Assembly (NCBI GenBank): GCA_000436115.1
Contig: FR894525.1
Coordinates: 10,150-74,149, forward strand
Origin: Firmicutes bacterium CAG:534
Lineage (GTDB): Bacteria > Bacillota > Clostridia > Lachnospirales > Lachnospiraceae
Direction of reading: 5' to 3'
Length of the DNA: 64,000 nucleotides
Part shown: positions 17,006 through 25,508 of the stretch, piece after piece
Position numbering within the stretch: the stretch's first letter is position 1
Layout of the letters: every line of letters begins with the position of its first letter
Made by a program: the position numbers and the translations under genes
The notes under the pieces: generated by a model
What the model was told of the DNA's origin: nothing
Seen by the model: the letters and a program-made list of their open reading frames with translations, nothing else
Database searches by the model: none

Positions 17006-17791
17006 ATGAGCAGTGTACAACTGTTAGACAAAACAAGAAAAATCGGAAAGCTTTTGCATAACAACAATTCCAGCAAGGTTGTTTTTAATGACATCTGCTC
17101 TGTGCTTTGTGAGATCTTATCCTCCAATGTACTTGTGATCAGTAAAAAGGGAAAGGTACTTGGAGTAGGAGACGCTGAAGGCGTGGACTCCATTACAGAA
17201 CTGATCGTGGATCAGGTGGGCGGCTTTATCGACTCTATGCTCAATGAAAGGCTTCTTGCAGTCCTTTCCACCAAGGAAAACGTCAATCTGGAAACTCTGG
17301 GCTTTGAAGAGGGCGATGTGAAAAAGTTTCAGGCGATTATCACGCCCATTGAGATTGCAGGGGAACGCCTGGGAACCCTTTTTATTTACAAATGTGAGAA
17401 GCAGTATGATATTGACGATATTATTTTGTGTGAATACGGCACCACGGTGGTGGGACTTGAAATGCTGCGGGCAGTAAATGAAGAAAATGCAGAAGAGAGC
17501 CGTAAGCTTGCGGTGATCAGATCGGCGATCAATACCTTATCCTATTCGGAGATGGAAGCAGTGGTTCATATCTTTGAGGAACTGAACGGAATGGAAGGAA
17601 TTCTTGTTGCCAGCAAGATTGCAGACAGGGTTGGGATCACCCGATCGGTGATCGTGAACGCCCTGCGCAAATTTGAAAGTGCGGGAGTGATCGAATCCAG
17701 GTCTTCCGGAATGAAAGGAACCTATATCAAGGTGCTGAACGACATGGTATTTGATGAAGTGGAGAAGCTGAAAAAGGAAAATCTGCAGTAA
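17006..17791 (+). CDS. codY: Global nutrient-sensing regulator CodY
   Basis: CodY represses or activates many genes according to branched-chain amino acids and GTP. The 261-residue protein has an N-terminal GAF-like ligand-binding domain (about 1-155), a linker helix and a C-terminal winged helix-turn-helix with ASKIADRVGITRSVIVNALRK region (near 203-225; recognition helix about 213-225). Length and order match the family. It has its own promoter and terminator and sits directly before the flagellar operon, whose Bacillus counterpart is a known CodY target. Confidence 0.97.
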   Translation: MSSVQLLDKTRKIGKLLHNNNSSKVVFNDICSVLCEILSSNVLVISKKGKVLGVGDAEGVDSITELIVDQVGGFIDSMLNERLLAVLSTKENVNLETLGFEEGDVKKFQAIITPIEIAGERLGTLFIYKCEKQYDIDDIILCEYGTTVVGLEMLRAVNEENAEESRKLAVIRSAINTLSYSEMEAVVHIFEELNGMEGILVASKIADRVGITRSVIVNALRKFESAGVIESRSSGMKGTYIKVLNDMVFDEVEKLKKENLQ

Positions 17792-17844
17792 ACAGATGCA
17801 GGAAAATTGCCTGTTTTTCGGGCAGATGATTAAATTGAGGACGG

Positions 17845-17878
17845 GGGATCTATGAGGAATCTCATAGGTCCCTTTTTT
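17845..17878 (+). terminator. Rho-independent terminator after codY
   Basis: GGGATCTATGAG (17845-17856) pairs across all 12 positions with CTCATAGGTCCC (17861-17872), with one G-U pair and a GAAT loop. Six T follow. This separates codY from the fla/che operon. Confidence 0.93.
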
Positions 17879-17924
17879 GAATAGAATGGTACTTTGGTAC
17901 TGATTTTATCATAAAACTTGTAAT

Positions 17925-17954
17925 TTCACCCAGATAATTTAAAATAGATATGAT
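17925..17954 (+). promoter_or_regulatory. Weak candidate promoter of the fla/che operon
   Basis: TTCACC (17925-17930), 18 bases and TATGAT (17949-17954) give a mediocre SigA match 45 bases before flgB. No SigD-type promoter (TAAA and GCCGATAA) is visible. The 120 bases before flgB also hold a direct repeat of GGTACT (within 17888-17902). The operon start must lie here, because a strong terminator precedes it. Confidence 0.35.
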
Positions 17955-17998
17955 AGCGTGAGCAGGAGTTTACACTACTGAAAGGAAGGAGTCAGAAT

Positions 17999-18388
17999 AT
18001 GCTGAATAGCAATGTCTTTGATTACGTTAATGTACTGGGGAAAGCAGCAGATGCTTCCTGGCTGAGAAACGATATCCTTGCCAATAATCTCGCTAATGTG
18101 GATACTCCCGGGTATAAGCGGAAGGACATTGATTTTGAGTCGCAGCTTCGGAGAGCACTGGGAAGCTCCAGATATGAAAGCGTGGATTCCAAGGTTTCCC
18201 ATGTGACAAGCACAGAACTTGAGGGAAGAGTTTATACGGACGCCGCTAATTTCTCTTATCGGCTTGACGGAAACAATGTGGATATTGATACTGAAAATGT
18301 GGAACTGGCTTCCAACCAGATTAAATATAATGGACTGATGAGCGGTATCAATCAGGAATTTGCTAATCTGAAAATGGTTATGAAATAA
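17999..18388 (+). CDS. flgB: Flagellar basal-body rod protein FlgB
   Basis: FlgB forms part of the proximal rod. The 129-residue protein has the N-terminal rod motif with NNLANVDTPGYK, which is diagnostic for rod/hook family proteins. It is the first gene of a roughly 34-kb co-directional operon. A strong AAGGAAGGAG site precedes the ATG. flgC follows after 18 bases. Confidence 0.96.
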   Translation: MLNSNVFDYVNVLGKAADASWLRNDILANNLANVDTPGYKRKDIDFESQLRRALGSSRYESVDSKVSHVTSTELEGRVYTDAANFSYRLDGNNVDIDTENVELASNQIKYNGLMSGINQEFANLKMVMK

Positions 18389-18406
18389 CGCACAGGGGGA
18401 ACTAGA

Positions 18407-18856
18407 ATGAGTATATTCAGTGCTTTTAATGTGAATGCGTCAGGCATGACAGCCCAGCGCTACCGCATGGATATTATTTCTGAAAATGTGGCAAATGCCA
18501 ATACCACCCGTACACAGGACGGTACGCCCTACAGGCGTAAGGTGGTGACCTTTGAACAGAAGGGTGCAACTGCCAAAACCTTCAGCAGCTTTTTGGGACA
18601 GGCAAGCAACCGTTATGACGGACAGGGAGTCCGGGTTCGCAAGGTCAGCGAGGATACCTGGACACAGATGAACATGGTTTATGATCCGTCCCATCCGGAT
18701 GCAGATGAAAACGGCTATGTTACATATCCTAACGTGAATATTGTCACAGAAATGACAAACCTCATTGACGCCAGCCGTTCCTACGAGGCTAACGCTACCG
18801 CTTTTAACGCCAGCAAATCCATGGCAATGAAGGGGCTTGAGATCAGCGGGCAGTAA
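18407..18856 (+). CDS. flgC: Flagellar basal-body rod protein FlgC
   Basis: The 149-residue proximal rod subunit starts MSIFSAFNVNASGMTAQRYR and contains the ENVANANTTRT rod motif. Its C-terminal helix with SYEANATAFNASKSM is the standard FlgC end that packs in the rod core. It is exported by the flagellar secretion system without a cleaved signal. Confidence 0.96.
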   Translation: MSIFSAFNVNASGMTAQRYRMDIISENVANANTTRTQDGTPYRRKVVTFEQKGATAKTFSSFLGQASNRYDGQGVRVRKVSEDTWTQMNMVYDPSHPDADENGYVTYPNVNIVTEMTNLIDASRSYEANATAFNASKSMAMKGLEISGQ

Positions 18857-18896
18857 CAAAGCAGTGTAATTTTATACATAATTAGGGGAGATCAAA

Positions 18897-19214
18897 ATGG
18901 ATATTTCATCATTTTATAATATTTCATCCGGAGCCATCCGGGATGCAGTGGAAAATTCTTCACTGACAGATAAAACCAAGACAAATGGGGAGTTTGCCGG
19001 CTTATTCGACAAAGCGGTTCAAAACTTAAATACAACCAATTCTTACCTGTCTGATGCGGAAAACGAGGAGATCAGATGGGCTCTTGGCGAGACAGAGAAT
19101 ACTCATGAGCTTGCTATCGCACTTCACAAGGCTTCCGCTGCGCTGTCTTACACAGTGGCTGTAAGAGACAAGTTCCTTGAAGCTTACAGGGAAATTATGC
19201 AGATGCAAATGTAG
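18897..19214 (+). CDS. fliE: Flagellar hook-basal body protein FliE
   Basis: FliE joins the MS ring to the rod and helps open the export gate. The 105-residue protein ends in the conserved helical region with LHKASAALSYTVAVRDKFLEAY, typical of FliE. A GGGGAG ribosome binding site lies before the ATG. Length is within the family range. Confidence 0.94.
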   Translation: MDISSFYNISSGAIRDAVENSSLTDKTKTNGEFAGLFDKAVQNLNTTNSYLSDAENEEIRWALGETENTHELAIALHKASAALSYTVAVRDKFLEAYREIMQMQM

Positions 19215-19248
19215 CGGAAAGCTTCATTGCGTGATCGGGGGCTAAAAC

Positions 19249-20853
19249 ATGGCAGATAAAGCAAAGGAACTGCTCGAGAAAGTACTCGAGTGGTGGAATA
19301 AATTTTCCACAAAACAAAAAACATTTATTATTTCCGCCGGAGCTGGTGTGATCATTGCACTGGGTCTGTTAGTTACCATACTCACCAGACCCCAGTACAT
19401 AATCCTTTTGAACTGTGAAACCACAAAAGAGGCTTCAGAGGTAAAGGATCTTCTGGAAACAGAAGGGCTTGATTATAAGGTGTCGGATGACGGATACCAG
19501 ATCAGCATCAACAAAAAACAGCAGTCAGAAGCAGCACTTTTGTTAGGGGCAAACGATATCCAGGCGGCAACCTATACCATAGATAACGTGACAGACGGCG
19601 GCCTGAGTACCACAGAGGCGGACAAGCAGAAACGCTATGAGTATTATATGGAGACCAGGCTTGCGGAGGATCTGCTGGCAAAGTTCAGCTTTATCAAGAG
19701 CGCCTATGTAGAGATCTATATACCGGAGCAGGATGGCACACTGATCTCCAGCAGGAATGAATCCCAGTCCTCTATCTGGATCCTGTTAGAGATGGAGCAG
19801 GAGATCCCTACGGATACAGCGGCAGGGATTGCACAGGCGGTAGCGGTAGCCATCGGCAACAAGACACCTGAAAATGTGGTGATCATGGATACCAACGGAA
19901 ATACCCTGTATTCCGGGGATGACAGCTACAGCGCTTCCGGAAATGCAAGCTCCCAGCTTGGGGTGAAGTCCCAGTGGGAGACCAAGGTGAAGAACGAGGT
20001 ACGCCAGGTTCTCCTTGGAACCAACGAATATGACAAGGTTGAGGTTGCGGTAAATCTGGATCTGGATTTTTCCTCTTCAACAGTAAGAGACCATGAATAT
20101 TATGTACCCGATGGAAACAGCCAGGGGTATTATTCCTCCAGCAGAGTGTATAATTCCACTTCTACCAACGGAGATGCAGGAGTTCCGGGAACAGACTCCA
20201 ACGGGAATGCGGAGTATGTTTACCAGGATAACAGCCAGAGTGAGTCAGAAACCTCGGAAGCAGAATATAATTATCTGCCCTCTGAGCGGATCACGGATAA
20301 GGAAGTTCCCCCGGGAGGGATTAATTACGATTCCTCTACCATTTCCCTGTCAGTTACTACCTTAAACTTAGTCAGGGAAGAGGATGTAAAGGCCCAGGGG
20401 CTTTTGACGGGGATCACCTGGGACGAATATAAGCTTGCAAATGCAGGACAGACCCAGCAGACAGTTTCTGATGAAATTTATGATGTGGTTTCCAAGGCAA
20501 CAGGATTTCCCAGGGACAATATTGCTATTGTGGCATATTCCGAGAATATGTTCTTTGATGCCCAGGGCCTGAACGTATCAGCCTCTGACATCATACAGAT
20601 TGTGATCATTCTCATCATATTGGGGCTGCTTGCGTTTGTAGTGATCAGAAGCATGCGCGGCGAAAAACAGACTCAGCAGCCGGAGGAGCTTTCTGTAGAA
20701 ACTCTGCTCCAGTCTCAGCCTGAGACGGAGATCGAAGATATTGGAACGGAACAGATTTCCGAAGTGAGAAAGATCATTGAAAAGTTTGTGGATGAAAATC
20801 CGGAGGCAGCAGCCAACCTTCTTCGCAACTGGCTGAATGAAGAGTGGTCATAA
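19249..20853 (+). CDS. fliF: Flagellar MS-ring protein FliF
   Basis: FliF assembles the membrane-embedded MS ring that houses the export gate. The 534-residue protein has an N-terminal membrane segment (about 24-43), two ring-building periplasmic domains, a Ser/Gly/Asn-rich linker (about 290-340), a second membrane segment (about 445-466), and the C-terminal cytoplasmic motif that binds FliG (near residues 505-534). Composition and order are normal for the family. Confidence 0.96.
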   Translation: MADKAKELLEKVLEWWNKFSTKQKTFIISAGAGVIIALGLLVTILTRPQYIILLNCETTKEASEVKDLLETEGLDYKVSDDGYQISINKKQQSEAALLLGANDIQAATYTIDNVTDGGLSTTEADKQKRYEYYMETRLAEDLLAKFSFIKSAYVEIYIPEQDGTLISSRNESQSSIWILLEMEQEIPTDTAAGIAQAVAVAIGNKTPENVVIMDTNGNTLYSGDDSYSASGNASSQLGVKSQWETKVKNEVRQVLLGTNEYDKVEVAVNLDLDFSSSTVRDHEYYVPDGNSQGYYSSSRVYNSTSTNGDAGVPGTDSNGNAEYVYQDNSQSESETSEAEYNYLPSERITDKEVPPGGINYDSSTISLSVTTLNLVREEDVKAQGLLTGITWDEYKLANAGQTQQTVSDEIYDVVSKATGFPRDNIAIVAYSENMFFDAQGLNVSASDIIQIVIILIILGLLAFVVIRSMRGEKQTQQPEELSVETLLQSQPETEIEDIGTEQISEVRKIIEKFVDENPEAAANLLRNWLNEEWS

Positions 20854-20879
20854 GCGGAAGCAGGGAGGATTAACAGATT

Positions 20880-21896
20880 ATGCCCAGAGGTGCAGATGAA
20901 AAAATAGGCGGTCTGCAGAAAGCAGCAATCTTACTGATTGCGCTCGGACCGGAAAAGTCGGCTTCAATCTTTAAACACCTGAAGGAAGAGGAAATCGAAG
21001 AGCTGACACTTGAAATAGCAAATACCAGAAGCGTGACTCCTCAGGTAAAAGAGGAAGTGATCGATGAATTTTACCAGGTCTGCCTGGCGCAGCAGTACAT
21101 AGCAGAGGGCGGTATCTCCTACGCAAAGGAACTGCTGGAAAAGGCCCTGGGTTCAGAAAAGGCAATGGATGTGATCGGAAAGCTGACGGCATCCTTGCAG
21201 GTAAAGCCTTTCGAATTTGTGAGAAAGACAGATGCGGCCCAGCTTTTGAACTTTATCCAGGATGAGCATCCCCAGACCATTGCCCTTATTTTATCTTATT
21301 TACCGGCGGCCCAGGCTGCCATGATCGTTTCTGCGCTTCCGCCGGACAGACAGGCAGATGTGGCGAGACGTATTGCGGTTATGGACAGAACCAGTCCGGA
21401 TGTTGTCAAGGAAGTGGAGAAAATATTGGAATCAAAGCTGTCCTCCCTGGTCAACCAGGATTACACCATTATCGGCGGCGTAGATGCTGTTGTAGATATT
21501 TTAAATACGGTGGATCGTGGAACAGAAAAACATATTATGGAAACTCTGGAGATCGAAGAGCCCGAGCTTGCAGACGAGATCAGAAAGAAGATGTTTGTAT
21601 TCGAAGATATTCTTCTTCTGGACGACAGAGCTATTCAGCGTGTGCTGCGTGATGTGGATAACAATGACCTTGCTCTTGCACTTAAGGGCTCCAATGAGCA
21701 GGTACAGGCTGCAATCTTTAACAATATGTCCAAGCGTCTTGCGGTGATGATCAAGGAAGATATGGACTTTATGGGACCTGTGCGTATGAAGGATGTTGAA
21801 GAAGCACAGCAGAAGATCGTCAACATCATCCGTAAACTGGAGGATTCCGGTGAGATTGTGATTTCCAGAGGTGGAGGTGACGAGATCATTGTCTAA
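20880..21896 (+). CDS. fliG: Flagellar motor switch protein FliG
   Basis: FliG forms the rotor ring that contacts the stator and transmits torque. The 338-residue protein has the three usual domains. The N-terminal part binds FliF, the middle contains the DEHPQTIALILSYL segment (EHPQ motif), and the C-terminal torque helix includes VFEDILLLDDRAIQRVLRDV with alternating charges. fliH overlaps its end by 8 bases. Confidence 0.97.
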   Translation: MPRGADEKIGGLQKAAILLIALGPEKSASIFKHLKEEEIEELTLEIANTRSVTPQVKEEVIDEFYQVCLAQQYIAEGGISYAKELLEKALGSEKAMDVIGKLTASLQVKPFEFVRKTDAAQLLNFIQDEHPQTIALILSYLPAAQAAMIVSALPPDRQADVARRIAVMDRTSPDVVKEVEKILESKLSSLVNQDYTIIGGVDAVVDILNTVDRGTEKHIMETLEIEEPELADEIRKKMFVFEDILLLDDRAIQRVLRDVDNNDLALALKGSNEQVQAAIFNNMSKRLAVMIKEDMDFMGPVRMKDVEEAQQKIVNIIRKLEDSGEIVISRGGGDEIIV

Positions 21897-22758
21897 CCTG
21901 TATAAAGCGGGCTGGGTAGTAATGGAAGACGATGCCCGTATCATTGATACAAACGAACTGGTGGAAAAGAAGCTCCGGGAGGCAGAAAGAAAGCATTATG
22001 TGTCAAGCGCTGCAGATGCAGAGGAAAAAGGCTTTACCGGAGGACTGCCCACAGAAAAGGTGGAGGCGCTTCTTGACCAGGATGCAGAAACTGCCGTTTT
22101 AAAGAGTGCATCCCTGGAAGAAAAGGAAGCTGTGCAGGCACAGCTTGAACAGGCAAAAAAAGAACTGGAGGAAGCAAAGCAGCAGGCTGCGCAGATCCTA
22201 GAGGACGCACAGCAGCAGGCCGAAGCCCTGCACCAGCAGACCTACCAGGAAGCCCTGAAAAAAGGCCGGGCAGACGGCTATGAACAGGGAATGAGGCAGG
22301 TTCAGGAGCTGAAAGAAGAGTGGGAAGCCAAAAAACAGGAGCTCTTGCAGGATTACAACAAAAAGATGGCAGATTTAGAGCCGGCTTTTGTGGAAAATCT
22401 GACGGATATTTACGAGCATATCTTCCGTGTGGATTTGAGCTCCTACAAGGGACTTGTGGAAAATCTGCTTATGGATGCCATGCAGAAGATCGAAACAACA
22501 GGCAACCTGATCGTACATGTCTCAAGAGAAGCCTATAAGCCGGTCAGCGAGGCCAAGGGGCGGCTTTTGGAGGCAACCGGAATATTGCAGGAACGCCTGG
22601 AAATTGTTCCTGATATGACACTGAAGGAAGCACAGTGCATGATAGAAACAGAAAATGGAGTTTATGACTGCTCCCTGGGAACAGAGTTAGAGGAGCTTTC
22701 CAGAAAGCTGCGGCTTCTTTCTTACAGAGGCGGTAAAAATCATGATGCCGGAAATTGA
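21889..22758 (+). CDS. fliH: Flagellar assembly protein FliH
   Basis: FliH regulates the export ATPase FliI and docks it at the C ring. The protein is largely alpha-helical, with a Gln/Glu/Ala-rich coiled coil (about residues 80-160) and a conserved C-terminal domain. I start it at TTG 21889, giving MSNLYKAG, a family-typical beginning, with GGAGGTGA at 21873-21880 as ribosome binding site. An upstream GTG 21871 would start before that site. The start lies inside fliG, implying translational coupling. Confidence 0.9.
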   Translation: MSNLYKAGWVVMEDDARIIDTNELVEKKLREAERKHYVSSAADAEEKGFTGGLPTEKVEALLDQDAETAVLKSASLEEKEAVQAQLEQAKKELEEAKQQAAQILEDAQQQAEALHQQTYQEALKKGRADGYEQGMRQVQELKEEWEAKKQELLQDYNKKMADLEPAFVENLTDIYEHIFRVDLSSYKGLVENLLMDAMQKIETTGNLIVHVSREAYKPVSEAKGRLLEATGILQERLEIVPDMTLKEAQCMIETENGVYDCSLGTELEELSRKLRLLSYRGGKNHDAGN

Positions 22759-24061
22759 TTTTTCAAAATATAAAACTGTAACAAATGACAGCCTTTTCAA
22801 AGTAAAGGGAAAAGTGGTCAACGTGATCGGGCTTACCATTGAGTCGGCAGGACCTGTGGCAAAGCTTGGCGATATCTGCATGATCTCCCCCGGAACAGGA
22901 AATGCAAAACCTGCTCTCGCAGAGGTGGTTGGCTTTAAGGAAGGAAAGCTTCTTTTGATGCCCTATCAGAATGTGGAGGGAATCGGCCCCGGAAGCAGTG
23001 TTGAAAACACGGGAGCGCCTCTTACGGTGAAAGTGGATGACAGCCTTCTGGGCCATACCTTAGACGGCCTCGGAAGACCGGATACGGGAGAACTGATCTC
23101 GGGAAAGACTTATTCGGTGGAAGCAAAACCGCCGGATCCCATGAGCCGTAAGATCATTGATACGGTTCTTCCCCTTGGAGTGAAAGCGGTAGATGGACTG
23201 ATCACAGTAGGAAAAGGACAGAGAATTGGAATTTTCGCCGGATCCGGAGTGGGAAAATCCACACTGATGGGTATGTTTGCCAGAAATACCAAGGCAGATA
23301 TTAATGTGATCGCACTGATCGGGGAACGTGGCAGAGAGGTGCGGGAGTTTGTGGAAAGAGACCTTGGGCCGGAAGGAATGAAGCGCTCTGTTGTGGTAGT
23401 GGCAACCTCAGATAAACCTGCCCTGGAAAGAAAAAAGGCTGCTCAGACAGCAACTGCCATTGCAGAATATTTCAGGGATCAGGGGAAGGATGTTCTTTTA
23501 ATGATGGATTCCCTTACCCGTTTTTCCATGGCGCAAAGAGAGATCGGTCTTGCCAGCGGGGAACCGCCGGTATCAAGAGGGTATCCGCCCAGTGTATATT
23601 CGGAAATGCCTAAGCTTTTAGAGAGGGCAGGGCGCTCTGATAAGGGGTCTATCACAGGGCTTTACACTGTGCTTGTAGACGGTGATGATTTTAATGAACC
23701 GATCACAGATACGGCCAGAAGTATTCTGGACGGACATATCATGCTGGATCGTAAGATCGCACATAAAAACCATTACCCTGCCATTGATGTGCTTCAGAGC
23801 ATTTCCAGATGCATGAGCCAGATTGCAGAGCGGGAACACAAGATGTATGCAGGCAAATTGAAAAATGTGCTGGCTACTTATAACGAGGCGGAGGATCTGA
23901 TCAATATCGGCGCCTACAAAACAGGAAGTAACCCGGGAATTGATTATGCAATTCAAAAAATTGACGAAGTAAACCGCTTCCTGGTTCAGGATGTGAATGA
24001 AAAGTTTACCTTTGAGGAAACGGTAGCGCTGCTCAAGGCGATCTTTGAAGAAAAAGAATAG
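22742..24061 (+). CDS. fliI: Flagellar export ATPase FliI
   Basis: FliI is the F1-beta-like hexameric ATPase of the flagellar type III secretion system. The 439-residue protein has Walker A AGSGVGKST at about 167-175 and the ATPase signature PPVSRGYPPSV region. Its N-terminal domain shows GVKAVDGLITVGKGQR before the P-loop. It overlaps fliH by 17 bases. Confidence 0.97.
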   Translation: MMPEIDFSKYKTVTNDSLFKVKGKVVNVIGLTIESAGPVAKLGDICMISPGTGNAKPALAEVVGFKEGKLLLMPYQNVEGIGPGSSVENTGAPLTVKVDDSLLGHTLDGLGRPDTGELISGKTYSVEAKPPDPMSRKIIDTVLPLGVKAVDGLITVGKGQRIGIFAGSGVGKSTLMGMFARNTKADINVIALIGERGREVREFVERDLGPEGMKRSVVVVATSDKPALERKKAAQTATAIAEYFRDQGKDVLLMMDSLTRFSMAQREIGLASGEPPVSRGYPPSVYSEMPKLLERAGRSDKGSITGLYTVLVDGDDFNEPITDTARSILDGHIMLDRKIAHKNHYPAIDVLQSISRCMSQIAEREHKMYAGKLKNVLATYNEAEDLINIGAYKTGSNPGIDYAIQKIDEVNRFLVQDVNEKFTFEETVALLKAIFEEKE

Positions 24062-24077
24062 ACTTCGGGAGTAAGCA

Positions 24078-24521
24078 ATGGCAAAATTCATCTACCGGAT
24101 GCAGAGTATCCTGGATATCAAAAGCAAAATGGAAGAACAGGCCAAGCAGGAATTTGCAACAGCCAGGATGAAGCTTTCGGAGGAAGAGGATAAACTGGAA
24201 AATCTGAAAGCACGCCACAGCTTCTATGAGGAAGAGGGCAGACGGCTGCGGGCGAAGGAACTGAAGGTTCTGGATCTTATGGAAAACCGGACTGCGATCC
24301 TGCGGATGGAGGATTATATCGAGCTTCAAAAGCAGGAGGTCGAAAGAGCACAGGAAGTGCTGGAACAGGCAAGGGAGCGCCTCAAGGAGGCAATGCAGGA
24401 AAGCAAGACCCAGCAAAAGCTGAGAGAAAAGGCGTTTGAACAGTTTGTAAAGGATGAAAATGCCCGGGAAGCCAAGGAAGTGGATGAACTGACAAGCTAT
24501 ACCCACAGCAAAAAGGCATAA
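24078..24521 (+). CDS. fliJ: Flagellar export chaperone FliJ
   Basis: The 147-residue protein is almost wholly charged and helical, starting MAKFIYRMQSILDIKSKMEE, the typical FliJ start. FliJ forms a coiled coil that inserts in the FliI ring and escorts export chaperones. Identity rests on position after fliI, length and the N-terminal motif, since the sequence itself is low in conserved residues. Confidence 0.9.
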   Translation: MAKFIYRMQSILDIKSKMEEQAKQEFATARMKLSEEEDKLENLKARHSFYEEEGRRLRAKELKVLDLMENRTAILRMEDYIELQKQEVERAQEVLEQARERLKEAMQESKTQQKLREKAFEQFVKDENAREAKEVDELTSYTHSKKA

Positions 24522-24541
24522 GGGGAAAGAGAGTAAAGCGT

Positions 24542-25426
24542 ATGGCAATAGAGGAAGCAGGACTTGATCCCGCAGACGCGAAGAAAGAGCGGCAGCGTTT
24601 AAAGGAAGAAAAGAAGAAAATAAAAGAAGAACAAAAACAGCAGCGCAAGGAAGCAAGGATCAGGGCGAAGGAGATCGCCGCAGAGGAAGCGGATCTCTCT
24701 GATGAGGATGACACCAGCTCTGGATCTATTTTCCTGGTAACCTTTGTGATCGTGCTGATCTGGATCGCAATCCTCTGCCTGGTGGTAAAACTTGATTTCG
24801 GCGGTTTTGGAAGCAATGTCCTGACGCCGGTTTTAAAGGATGTACCGGTACTGAACCTGATCCTGCCGAAGAATACGGAAACGGCGGTAGACGAGGAGGA
24901 AAGTGCTTCTTACGGAGGCTATGATAATCTGCGGGATGCTGTGGACTATATCAAGGAGCTGGAACTGGAGCTGGAAAGAGCTCAGTCGGCACAGACGGAT
25001 TCCTCTGACGAGGTGGAACAGCTGAAGGCGGAAGTGGAAAGGCTGAAAACCTTTGAAGACAGTCAGGTGGAGTTCCAGAGGATTAAAACTGAATTTTACG
25101 AAGAGGTCGTTTATGCAGATAAAGGGCCAGGAATAGACGAATACAGGAAGTATTACGAAGAAATGGATCCTGCTACGGCACAGTATCTTTATAAGCAGGT
25201 TGTGCAGGAACTGGAGGAAAGCAGTGAAGTCAAGGATTATGCAAAAGCATATTCCGAGATGAAACCAAAGGAGGCAGCGGCAATTTTTGAACAGATGACA
25301 GATAATCTGGATCTGGCTGCCAGAATTTTGGGTGTAATGGAGCCTGATGCGAGAGGCGCAATTTTAGGTGTAATGGATCCTGAGATTGCAGCAAAACTCA
25401 CCAAGATTATGGATCCCGAGTCTTAA
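24542..25426 (+). CDS. MotE/YlxF-like flagellar protein with MgtE-N-like repeats
   Basis: The 294-residue protein has a charged cytosolic N-terminus, one membrane segment (about 65-85), a coiled coil (about 120-175), and a C-terminal helical domain with tandem short repeats of the kind M-x-P-x-x-A-A (EMKPKEAAAIFEQM, then LGVMEPDARGAILGVMDPEIAAKL). That domain resembles the MgtE intracellular domain found in MotE and in YlxF of Bacillus. MotE-type proteins help place MotAB or FlgI-like periplasmic parts; in Firmicutes the role is unclear. It lies between fliJ and fliK, exactly where ylxF is in Bacillus. Confidence 0.8.
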   Translation: MAIEEAGLDPADAKKERQRLKEEKKKIKEEQKQQRKEARIRAKEIAAEEADLSDEDDTSSGSIFLVTFVIVLIWIAILCLVVKLDFGGFGSNVLTPVLKDVPVLNLILPKNTETAVDEEESASYGGYDNLRDAVDYIKELELELERAQSAQTDSSDEVEQLKAEVERLKTFEDSQVEFQRIKTEFYEEVVYADKGPGIDEYRKYYEEMDPATAQYLYKQVVQELEESSEVKDYAKAYSEMKPKEAAAIFEQMTDNLDLAARILGVMEPDARGAILGVMDPEIAAKLTKIMDPES

Positions 25427-25508
25427 GCAAAGGTCTTCTGAAACCGATATATTATTATAGTACCTTGAAAAAGAGCCTTTAAGGCTTATACAGATTGGAG
25501 GGATGTGA

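Noticed and set aside
17800..17998. c-di-GMP riboswitch before flgB, as in C. difficile
   Set aside because: None of the conserved GEMM-I elements are present. The region holds only the codY terminator, a small repeat and a weak promoter.
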